Assembly (NCBI RefSeq): GCF_003672135.1
Contig: NC_039508.1
Coordinates: forward strand, 2,852,001 to 2,916,000
Length of the DNA stretch: 64,000 bases
Reading direction: 5' to 3'
Source: Ooceraea biroi
Lineage: Eukaryota; Arthropoda; Insecta; Hymenoptera; Formicidae
The position numbers were made by a program, and so were the translations under genes. The notes beneath the pieces were generated by a model. That model made no database searches. It was not told the DNA's origin and saw only the letters and a program-made list of their open reading frames with translations. Position 1 is the stretch's first letter; each line of letters starts with the position of its first letter. Below are positions 54,845-64,000 of the stretch, one piece after another.

Positions 54845-56184
54845 TACTCGAATCTATCGCTCGCTCTCTTCAAAAGTAAATCCCGTCGACATGTATCTCG
54901 GGTGGTTTGATGGTCTTCGAAATTCATCTTGTGCGATACTTTGTATCCATTTCAAGTTGACGCTCGTTTGTAAGTGTATAATTAAATTCGAGCAACATCC
55001 CCGCTTCGTTAACTTTTGTTGCCCCAGTCTTTCTCAATGTGTATTTAGTTTTACTTGATATTATGGAAATATTGTTAAAAATCTGCTTAATCGTTTATAA
55101 CTTTTCCAAAGAGACTTTTGCACTCTTTTACTTTTAAGTCAATTTACTCACGCAAGGGCTTCGGAAATGTTGCTGGCAGGTTTTTATGGTTAACGAAGGT
55201 ACAAATGACCACGATGCCGTTTAGACATAATTGCATTCATGAAGGGCAGCTCGTGTGATAGAGAGCGTGCGCGCGCGCAAACCTTGCCGTTGTCGATGGA
55301 AAGTTATGCGAGGATGGTGCATAATGCATTAGGTATACACACCATTCTGCACGAGATGTAGTTATTTGAGCAGTGACGGCTTACAGGCAAGTGTGTTGCA
55401 CATTGTTTGTTCTTGTAATTCTACTATTTACCGGGTTATACGATACACTTACGACAATCTACATATACGAAATTACAATTCCCCGAATATGCAGGACGCA
55501 TTGTTACCGCGAGTGCAGCGTGGCTTAAGTGCAATATTACTATTTTAATGAACATTCCGGAAACGTTTCAAAGGGTTAAAAGAAATTACGAAGTTATCGA
55601 CAATAATGAAAGCTCGAAACGAATCCTATCTTTGTTATTCGTATCAGAAAGAAATTAAATGCTTTATTTCGTCGTAACCAAACGTTTTATCATAGCCAAA
55701 TTATAATTATGGGGCACCTTGCGCATTGGTGTTTCTCTCCCACGTGTGTACGTTGGGAGGTTGAATGCAAATTGCACATAAATGTATAAACACGGAAACC
55801 GCCTCGTGCACGATTTATGTGTGTTTGCGCAGCGCCAATCATCGCCGGGACTTCTTTCTTTCGTTTTCTGTCGCCCGCGGGATTCATCATCGTTTTTCCC
55901 AGCTACCTCGCTCTGCGAGAATGCCAAAAGTTCAAAGGCGGATGCGCGCGCGGAACGAGGCGCGCTTAATCCGTCTCGCTCACTGCATCTCTTCCGCAAA
56001 AATGATTTCGTTGAGATCTCACGACCAACGACGCTCGCTCGCCCGATCGGATTTCTCAGAGCGTGAGATTCCTGCCGGAAACGCACGGAAATGAAATCCG
56101 AGAGTGACGAGTACGCGAGCAGCTCTGACGACATTATTATTATACGTAACTCTTGTCAACGCTTTTGCGTTTTCCTTATTTCAG

Positions 56185-56339
56185 GAGACACCGCGCCCGT
56201 GCGCCACTTGTCCTTGAAAAACCTCCTTCCGGAAACCGACGGTTACATGACTTACGAGGGCAGCACGACGCACCCGGGTTGTTGGGAGACGGCGATCTGG
56301 TTGATACTCAACAAACCAATTTACATCACGGCACGAGAG
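56185..56339 (+). CDS. CA10-like: CARP exon E (YMTYEGSTTHPGC block)
   Basis: This exon encodes 51 full residues, DTAPVRHLSLKNLLPETDGY followed by MTYEGSTTHPGCWETAIWLI and LNKPIYITARE. The acceptor is CCTTATTTCAG at 56184 and the donor GAG|GTGAAT at 56340, phase 0. It aligns with the TYPGSLTTPPLLECVTW segment of active carbonic anhydrases and is nearly diagnostic for CARP X/XI. The Thr-199 equivalent is kept, the following residue is His, and a Cys in HPGCWET matches the second half of the CARP disulfide. The first base pair of the exon completes a Gly codon begun in the previous exon. Confidence 0.95.
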
Positions 56340-56602
56340 GTGAATATCGATCCTCCGCTCCGATGATTTGTTGCCCGACTTTCCACCCCTTCGGTGTTCC
56401 TCCTTTTTTCCACCCTCTCTCTCTCCTCCGCCCTTCTAGATTCCAGTCCGGCTCGAGAGCTCGCGTGTCCCGCAATCATAATCGAATTGCCGAAAGTAGC
56501 GACCGAGGTGATAGGATATCACGGCAGACAGATCCGTCGATACCGTCGGAGTCCAATTGACGAATCGTTATTCTCACAGCGTTATCATTTCTGTTGTATT
56601 AG

Positions 56603-56728
56603 CTGTACGCCCTAAGAAGATTAATGCAGGGTCCGGAGAGCACGCCGAAAGCACCTCTCGGTAACAATTCCAGACCGCTGCAGAGTCTTCATTACAGAAC
56701 CGTGCGGACAAATATCGATTTTGCCAAG
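56603..56728 (+). CDS. CA10-like: CARP exon F (end of the CA domain)
   Basis: This exon encodes 42 residues, LYALRRLMQG through KAPLGNNSRPLQSLHYRTVR and TNIDFAK. The acceptor is TTCTGTTGTATTAG at 56602, after an intron of only 263 bp. The donor is AAG|GTAATA at 56729, phase 0. The L-RRLMQG, KAPLGNN-RP-Q and RTVRTNIDF blocks are the conserved C-terminal end of the CA fold in this family; active enzymes have NWRPAQPL followed by a short terminal strand. The conserved domain ends here and only a tail remains to be coded. Confidence 0.94.
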
Positions 56729-57246
56729 GTAATATAATACTGTGTTGCAGTTGCGTTATTCGATACGTCACGTGAAGAACGTAGAGTCACTCGCGATAAT
56801 TAGCGAGATAATTATGGCAAATGTAACGTCAACATTAGCACATTCGTACGTGATTTTCTCGACGCATATGATATCGTTTCCAGAGAACTATTCTATTAAA
56901 AATAAATTATCTTTTAGCAGTCACAAAACAAACAATCCATATGCATCTCAAATTGTAAATTTAATTCTTTGCCTCTTTTTTCTTTAGCATTAACTGTGTC
57001 ACAAATATCTTGATTAATCGAATATAACGCATATCTGTCGGAAATTTGTCGCGTACCTGCACCTTAAATTCACTCTCTGTATTATTCCGACAGCGGGGGA
57101 ATGCCAAGTGTCCGTCGATGGCGCAGGACATGCATTATAGAGGTAACACACGACATTAGCCAGGCTCTAGCAGCCCCGAAACTTCGTGCTTCGCCGCGAA
57201 GGGATCGTCTCGATGAGAATTTGAAAAGATGACTTTTTTCTTCCAG
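56729..57246 (+). other. CARP intron before the tentative last exon (518 bp)
   Basis: The intron starts GTAATA and ends CTTCCAG. It contains no recognisable element. A nearer AG at 56750 (TGTTGCAG) would make an intron of only about 22 bp and is not credible as an acceptor. Confidence 0.5.
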
Positions 57247-57387
57247 CCAACACGTGGCGGGACAACGGTTCCCTATCGCACAACGTTGTATGAGGCCATC
57301 CTGCGGCAGGACCACGAGAGGAGACTCTTTTCTAAAAGGAGCGGAAGGATGGGATCGTGTGACAGACGCGCGTTACAGACAGCATGA
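57247..57387 (+). CDS. CA10-like: CARP terminal exon, basic C-terminal tail (tentative)
   Basis: After TTTTTTCTTCCAG, ending at 57246, a phase-0 frame runs 46 codons to TGA at 57385-57387. It begins PTRGGTTVPYRTTLYEAILR and continues with an Arg/Lys-rich segment. The strong polypyrimidine acceptor, matching phase and lack of any other frame continuing from TNIDFAK within 520 bp support it. The tail has one cysteine and no membrane segment, and CARP tails vary between species. I cannot exclude a different or additional 3' exon further downstream. Confidence 0.55.
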   Translation, partial: PTRGGTTVPYRTTLYEAILRQDHERRLFSKRSGRMGSCDRRALQTA

Positions 57388-60300
57388 GTGAGAGGAAGGA
57401 AAGCACTGATTTTTAAAGGGTGAGGGAGGGACAGGAAGAAGAATCTGTGCGGCTGTGCGTAAAACGGACGTAAAATTGATTGAATGGTTGTAAACCGAGA
57501 TGAATACCGTGGTGATTTCCGTATCTCGGAGTGGACGAACGGACGTAACGCGAGCGCCGCGTGTCACGAAGAAGTTACGAATTTCATTTGCGGATGAGTT
57601 TGTTACCGATAAAATCGAGTTGATTTTATTCTCCGGAGTAGCGGAGTCAAAGTCAGTGCGTTGCCGCGACGCTAATGTAATTCCGGTAACGCGAGTGATC
57701 GAGGGAGTGAGCTTCAAGTGTCTTGACGAGAGATACGGATTTCCGTTTGACTTACCGCTCGCAAGTTCACGCACGTCGAAGGACTTGTAACAGTTATCAG
57801 GGATGGGTGCGTAATTTAGAACGAGATGCGCGTTATATTATAAACCGCAACGCATATATATAATTTTGTAAAACGGACAATAGCGCTTTCAGCGGACGAA
57901 TGATTCCTATAGCGAGAACATAGTTGTCTTTTAAGATAAAAAAACTTTTTTAACAGCCCTACCCATCGCTGGTAATTACGCACGTTTGTTCTGTTCTCAC
58001 GTGGAAAACCGTGAGAATAGAGCGACTGCGTGATTGATTAATCTCGCTAATGAGCCTGTGAATCGATCGAGTTATTTGACGAGTTTTGGTCAATTATTTC
58101 GTAGCCAAGAGCGATACGCAAGGTGAACGATGTAAAGCGAAAACCGTTGCGAAACGAAGGGGGGAGGGAAAACGCGATGGGAGGAAATGAAGCGGAAGCG
58201 CGGGAAGAAGCGAGACGATCGTGATGGATCTCGGGAGAAGATACAGAAGAAGAAATAGCTTCTGTGACGGAGAAAGGGGAGGAGGAGGTGGAAAAGGTGG
58301 TCGAGGAGGAGGAGAGGCGAAGAGCAATTTCGTAATAGCTCCGGGATAGAGGAGAGTAGGATAATAAAGAAGGAATGGTTCGGAAGGGGAGGAGATTAGG
58401 ATGAGAGAGAAGTCATGTGGTAGATCAACCGCGCGGAAGAGAACGCTGGCTCTCTGTCCGTTAGCTTAGCCGATGGACGAATAATCCAGCGCTTTTGTAT
58501 ATAAAAAAAAACACAAATACGGAAAATGTACACGAACAGACATTACCTAAAATAGACGTTAAGCAGCGAGAAAGACGAACTCTTAGGCGGAAAAAGAAAA
58601 AGCGTGTGTATAGAGAATAAAGTTGTATCATACATGAAAAAAGTGAACGTTTAACAATTGTGGTTAAATAAGTAACGATAACAATAAAGGCGACGTTATA
58701 TTGTACAGCAACCGCAGCGACAGTGTCTCTCTTTTTCTCTCCTGCGATCTTATTTTTCTTGAATATTTCATTTATTCATTGGTATCGCTCCTTTTCATTT
58801 TTCCTTTTATATAGGTTCCTTCTCTAACGATTAATACCATTTTATGAGACATCCAAGGAATGTCGCCGAGTAATTTATAGGATATTTTGCGTGAACGTTA
58901 CAACATTAATGAGACGTTATCGAAGATGTAAATTAATAAATTCCGATAACCCGCTAATTTCCGAAGCCGGCTTGCTTAGGAGAAAGTTCCCGCGGTTTCT
59001 ACCACGCCAAAGTTAGACATTACAAATTTCTTCGTCGACGCGCGTCAAGGGTAAAGCAAAGTTCCGATGATGCTCGGCGAAAGTTCCGCGCACCCGAGCA
59101 TCGGGACTACGCTCAATCCAAAAATTCGTGCGCGCTGACAAATTATCCGGGACAAAACTGGGTCGAACACCGGCCCGAAGTTCATGCCTCGACCTGCGAG
59201 ACCACGTTTCGTCCTTAATTAATTATCTCCCAGCAGCAACTTTCACGCCATGCTCCTCTCTCTTTCTCTCAAGAGACGAAGGTAAGTGGGTTCTATTTTA
59301 TCAATTTGCGGAATAATTTATATGCGGCCGGAGAAACTGATTGCCCGTCGAGGCACGATATTCTTCACCGTCTAGCTTCGCTTTGCGTCCGTACATGGTG
59401 ACGTTATTGCAATTTAATCACGCTCAGAGGCGAGAACTGCTAGAGCGGACGGCCGCATGCAACGTATGGCTTAACGAGGTCACCGAGTATGTAATTTGTC
59501 TCAATGTGCGACCAATAAAATTTACCGCTCGCGAGCTAAAGTCGAGTGTGAATAACATCGTTCACGTAATAACATCGCTCACGAATGATTACCTATATGG
59601 AAATTCGTTTTCGCAATAATTCACCACAGAAATCTGAGACAAGTGTTCAATATTATTAAAGATATATATATTTGAACTTTTTTGTAACGTCACAGAATAT
59701 ATGGCGTAAATAAAATAAAACAATAAAAATATCTCGAGTTTTTCAAACTTTCGATTCGTATTTCGATTAACGAGAGATGCCTCGAGAACTTTTGTGCGCA
59801 CAAATTACTATACAATGGCTGCCTCGTTCGTGCATTCGCTGCTTCGACTATGCGAGCGATTTTGCGATCGAACGTTCTCACAGCGATGCGTGTGTCAGCC
59901 TAAACGAATGCAACGAATTTAAAGCACGGGGGTGGTACTCCGAGAATGTGCTGAGTAGCTGGCTCGTCGTGTGCAGCAGGATGGTAAGAGGATGCAGAGA
60001 GATATGCTTACCGAGCTCAAAGTCCTTTGAGGGGAGAAAAGAAGACCGAATAAAGAAGGTAGACGAAGAGAGAAGTGCCAGCCACGTGATGTTCCTCTTC
60101 GAGGGACGGGGGTGAGCGCGGAGGAGCGACGCGGAGTCCTTGCACTCTTTTATGGAAATTAAGGACGTGATTTCGGATTCCCGCGAGTACAAGTTTCATC
60201 CCCCCTGGCCTCCCTCGCCATCCTACTCGTTGTACTCTCTAAGGCAAGCTCTCTCGTGACTGCGCGCTGTATCCCCATTTTTAGACTCGACTATACATGC

Positions 60301-63300
60301 AACGCACGTATATGTAACATCGCCATGTAGAACCTAGGAAGCTGGAGGTTTTTGCGAAATCACTATCGGCGACCGGAATTTATGGATTCTATATCTAAAT
60401 CTACCGTAAAACTATAGTCCCCCCCCCTTTCACGCCCTTTTTTAGCTTCTTTTGCTGGCCTGACTTTCTTTGACGAAGATTCCGTCGAATCCCTCATTTT
60501 CCGTCCCGAGAATTTTCAAAACTGACTTTCGCGAATATTTACACCGTACGCGATGCACGTGCATATCTGCTCGCGCCACCGAAAGATCCGTTGCTAATAA
60601 AAATTTTATAGGGCGACATACGTACGCTTTCTGTTTTTCTCGGGATGTACTTCGTTCGTGTACCCGCTTCCTTCCTCTCTCACGCCACGACGAAAAGATA
60701 TGCGCGCGTGTTCGAGATAGCCCACATTCGCGATTCGCGAAGCGTGGAACTCGGACGGGGCACGCCAGATCTAAATACGAACCAATTTCCTCGGAGCTTA
60801 GAGCCACGATATACCGATGCGAGGGACGCGTATCGAACACGTACCAGTGGCAATTTAATCAGACATTTCCTTCGGCTCGATATGAAATGCGGCCGTTGAA
60901 CCGCCGCGGCGCACCGTGGTTAGGCGAAATGGAAGTTACGAAATAATAACCGAAAGTTTGAATGCAAGTTCATTTGGCTGAAACTACTTTAACGTGCATG
61001 CAACAGTGATTGCAGTGCTCCGCGCTGTTTCGTGAACGCATGGTAGTTCGGAGTGCATTTACTTTGCCCGTTCTTCTAAGTACGCGCGAGTAAACGATTG
61101 AACGAAATCGGAAATCAACGATTCATTTGCTCGGAGCGTCTTTGTTATCAAATTAAAATGTGAAATCGTTGTAAGCCGAAGGCTTTCGCGGATTCCCGCG
61201 AGTTTTCCCAGACGCTGGCGCATCGCGTTCGTATTTATGCACACTCGGAGAATTCCGTGCAGAAACTATTATGATTCCGTTTCAACGCAGTTATTACCGA
61301 TGTCGGCTCGGTTAAAACTCACTCTCCCGCGAATAACTGGCGCATACAACAGCTCTGTTCGAGGAGAAGCTCAAACTTTCATGAGTACGTTTTACGTTTT
61401 GCTTAAACATTTTTTCGTGGCTGATAACTCCAACATTTTGTTGCCTCAAGGCTCCACGTGGAATGATGCATACAATTCACCCCTTGAAATTCCGCGGTTT
61501 GTCGGTTTCGTGAAAAGATCTGGTTTTAACATTAACTACTGCTATTGCACAACACATTTTCATACATCAGCTGTAGATTTCGATGATTTGAGACGATGAG
61601 GTTCTCAGAATTTCCAAAATTAAGTGCTGAGTATTAATATCGTAATATCTAGATTCCTTACCCCCCGCAACCCTGATTTAATGGGTAACGGACAATTCGA
61701 CGTGGCGCATCGTCGAAAGTGCGGCCATAGCGCGGCTCGATTCGTCGTAAACGCAAGACTTTAATTCGCGAGGGAGAACCGTGAAAATAGAAAGACCGAA
61801 AGTCTCTCGTGCTTCTCGACAGGAAGGGATGGGAAAAAGGATAGATCGTCCGAAAAAGATAACCTTGCGGGGGTGATGACGGCGACGTTAAAACTTATAG
61901 TCGCTTTCCTTTATGCCTGCCGTCGATGGATGAGCGCGGAACGGCGTGAGAAGAGACGTGGGAAGATCGGGAAACTATCGACCACGGTCGACGGCCACGT
62001 GGAGGCGGCTCTGGGGACGGTTAAGGGTTGGAGACGGCGGGGGTGGCAAGGAAGGCCCGATCATGACTGCACAGCTCGCTAAGGAATTATGGATACCATT
62101 ATACGAGAAAGATTAGAGGTCCTCGTAATATTTTTATTACCTCGTCTCACACGTACGGTAATTCACATCGTCGGGTGATCTTCACACAGACGAGCGCGCG
62201 CGTGCACGGACACGACACAAATTGCGACCGGAGTAGATCGAGTCTGAGAGATGGTGGTGGCTCCGGCCGCATTAAGAAGAGATCACCAAGGGTAAAAAAG
62301 GCACCGAGAGAGATCGCGACGAGTATACCGACGAATAAAAGTGCAATTCCTCTTATTGTTCTGTTGCAAGAAAGCGCTCGTTTAATTCGTTTAACTTCGA
62401 GATATGTTATAAGTATCAGAGGGACCTTCAGATCTTTGAGATTACGCAAGTAAGGGGAAATTGATTTATGCTCATTGTCATAGATTTATTTTGTCATTAC
62501 AGATATTGACTTATAAGTCACATGATTTCATTACAAATCGTACGAAAATTTCGCTAACAGGAATGCGTTGCGTAATATGATATGATGCGTTTAAACGACA
62601 AATGATGCAAATGCTGAGCGTAATTACATTTTTTCGACTTTGGTCTCTATTACAAGCGTTCGCTCGTCGAAGCCCTTTAAATACCGGGATATTATTAATT
62701 CACCGGACGGGGCGCAGCTCCGCCGCATCCGATGATCGCAATTCTAATTGCACGTTAATAAAACGACATTTCCGATTCGATTTCAACGCGCCGTGAGGGA
62801 TATTATGCAGTTTTAACTAGGAATAATATTTTTACACGTTCGCCTATATGGTGGAAATGTGCGTTGGAAACCGGATACATTTAAAGTCGCGAAACTCGCA
62901 TATCAATGTGCAATGCACAATGATTGAATCTCTTCCTGTTGACCGCGCGCGCGCAAGCGAGTCCGTGGATTACATTGGAATGAGTCAGACAGGCGAATCG
63001 TAAATTTAAAATCCGCTTCGCACTCCGGAATTCCATCCCTGCTGCTATTACTGCGACGAGAAAAATGCAAACCCTGTATTTTTCCTGCTCGTCACTGGAT
63101 GGTGCGGCATAATGAAGGTGTGATTCAGTCATCCGTCGAATTTCTACAGCCATTGCGATACCCTCACGGACACGCCGGGACACATGAAATCGTTTCCATT
63201 CAACAACGAGGAATCGGCTTACCCCCAGTACAATGGCTGGCGCAGAAACGATTTTCCCCGGGGAATCGTGAAAAGGAGCAAACCTCCATAACGGACTTAC

Positions 63301-64000
63301 CACATCCGAACAATCCGACACCGGTTTGAAAGGCTTTATATCCTTTTCACTGCCCCGCTGCACCTGATACCTGTGTCACCACGTCGAATTTTACGCCACG
63401 ACGACCTTCGTCAGCTGCATACGTAATTGTTGTGGCCGATTCCTTTCCGCAAAGCACGTAACAGTTTTCTTCTTTGATCCAGTCTTCAGATAGCGCTGAA
63501 TGAAGAACTAGTTTAATTGTATCTTTTGTCTCAAGTTATTCCGTGCAGTTTTGTTACTGATTATTAATTTTTCCTATCATCTTATTCCTCTTTTCATCTG
63601 TCAAATTTCTGTAGATCTACGCTACTTATCGTGGATGATCTTTCAGTTATGTTTACTCTTGCGGAATTTTGCACCGACACTTAACGTCAAAAACAGTATC
63701 GGGAATATTCAATAAAGCTAATAATATACCTAACTCAAATTTCGGATAACATTTCATGCGGCTTCAATAATAGCCTCCTGATATAACCTTTGTGCACATC
63801 ATTTGTAGGCCAATTAGTATTGCTCGTGTCACATTCACTCATCAAACTAATTTAATAAAGTAGACAGCTGTCGAATAAACTTCGATTAGCGCGACGCTCG
63901 AGATGTGATGGTTGAACATAACGATATAATTTACTTGACGTGTGTATACATACGTTACACTTATAACACGCATCAAACTAAAAATAAAAACATTATACTC
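57388..64000. other. Possible CARP 3' UTR, then downstream intergenic sequence
   Basis: No gene can be supported after the presumed CARP stop. About 57.4-58.7 kb may be 3' UTR, with a strongly purine-rich tract at 58150-58330. The rest mixes CpG-rich blocks (about 59.0-59.3, 60.0-61.3 and 61.7-62.3 kb) with AT-rich stretches. Two weak candidate coding exons, 62153-62360 (minus) and 63150-63267 (plus), are described among the findings but are not annotated as genes. Confidence 0.5.
58616..58688 (+). terminator. Candidate polyadenylation signals for CARP
   Basis: Two AATAAA hexamers (58616-58621 and 58683-58688) follow the tentative CARP stop by about 1.2-1.3 kb. A T-rich stretch with TCTCTCTTTTTCTC begins about 40 bp after the second and could serve as the downstream element. 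Such hexamers are common by chance, so this placement is tentative. Confidence 0.35.

Larger units (their letters stand above)
43573..56184 (+). other. CARP intron between exons D and E (12612 bp)
   Basis: The intron starts GTGAGT and ends TTTCAG. It contains the mariner element (46388-47676), CT-rich microsatellites (45105-45127, 52895-52914), a 15-bp tandem duplication (49533-49562), an 18-bp palindrome (54827-54844) and a CA-rich run near 51931-51963 ending in the palindrome ATGCACGTGCAT. GC-rich blocks at about 44.8-45.3, 50.1-50.8 and 53.0-53.7 kb give long but low-complexity open frames on both strands. No other coding exon was recognised. Confidence 0.75.
14816..57387 (+). other. CA10-like: Gene span: CA10/CA11-type carbonic anhydrase-related protein (CARP), 7 visible exons, 5' incomplete
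   Basis: Seven exons on the + strand join in frame into an alpha-carbonic-anhydrase fold of the CARP X/XI type. Introns are 7994, 13327, 6944, 12612, 263 and 518 bp, all GT-AG. The visible product is about 304 residues; vertebrate CA10 is about 328, so the signal peptide and first few dozen residues are missing. Comparing with CA II, the pair of zinc histidines in the FHFHWG strand reads IYIHYG here, and the third (ELHLVHW) reads EIQVYGF. Only one of three ligands remains, and the proton-shuttle histidine is also gone (NTGQ). The product should therefore be catalytically inactive. Two cysteines at the positions of the vertebrate CARP disulfide are kept (WSLC, HPGCWET), and there are N-glycosylation sequons NIT and NMS, fitting a secreted glycoprotein. 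Vertebrate CA10 and CA11 are secreted neurexin ligands; a similar neuronal role here is inference only. Confidence 0.93.

Noticed and set aside
56729..56751. Alternative acceptor TGTTGCAG just after exon F
   Set aside because: The intron would be only about 22 bp, too short for spliceosomal removal.
62602..62796. Frame whose first ~20 residues look like a signal peptide (+)
   Set aside because: A hydrophobic start of this kind is common by chance. The rest is Arg/Ser-rich and no donor or homologous domain could be tied to it.
62881..63363. 160-codon minus-strand frame
   Set aside because: It has no recognisable domain and no good splice signals, and all frames in this stretch are fairly open. 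The opposite strand offers the better, still weak, candidate exon.

Overview
The window is eukaryotic and almost certainly from an insect, most plausibly a hymenopteran such as an ant. Single-exon reading frames are short and meaningless, while a metazoan gene is spread over seven small exons with canonical GT-AG introns of up to 13 kb. AT-rich stretches alternate with CpG-dense, GC-rich blocks. The one intact-looking transposon skeleton is a mariner whose terminal repeats (TTGGGTTGGCC...) resemble the mellifera-type mariners of Hymenoptera. The host assignment is an inference and no species can be named.

The only host gene I can support is a secreted carbonic anhydrase-related protein (CARP) of the CA10/CA11 type, on the + strand. 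Its exons lie at 14816-14952, 22947-23138, 36466-36561, 43506-43572, 56185-56339, 56603-56728 and, less surely, 57247-57387. All junction phases agree, and together they encode about 304 residues. Two of the three zinc-binding histidines of active carbonic anhydrases are replaced (Tyr and Gln), so the product should not be an enzyme. The exon or exons for the signal peptide and N-terminus were not found; they lie either unrecognised in the first 14.8 kb or outside the window.

Layout: 1-14815 is non-coding as far as I can see (upstream intron or intergenic), with a CpG-rich block around 9.4-10.35 kb. The introns that follow hold a pre-miRNA-like hairpin (20730-20804), a CRE plus TATA arrangement that looks like an internal promoter (19138-19168), a 474-bp non-autonomous inverted-repeat element (about 37880-38353), a 1289-bp mariner with a broken transposase (46388-47676), a 78-bp tandem duplication and several microsatellites. 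After the presumed stop codon at 57387 come a possible 3' UTR with polyadenylation signals near 58.6-58.7 kb and about 5 kb of sequence with two weak candidate exons (62153-62360 minus, 63150-63267 plus).

I found no multi-gene system such as a cluster, operon or CRISPR array. The observations most worth follow-up are the intronic hairpin, the intronic CRE/TATA site and the short inverted-repeat element.
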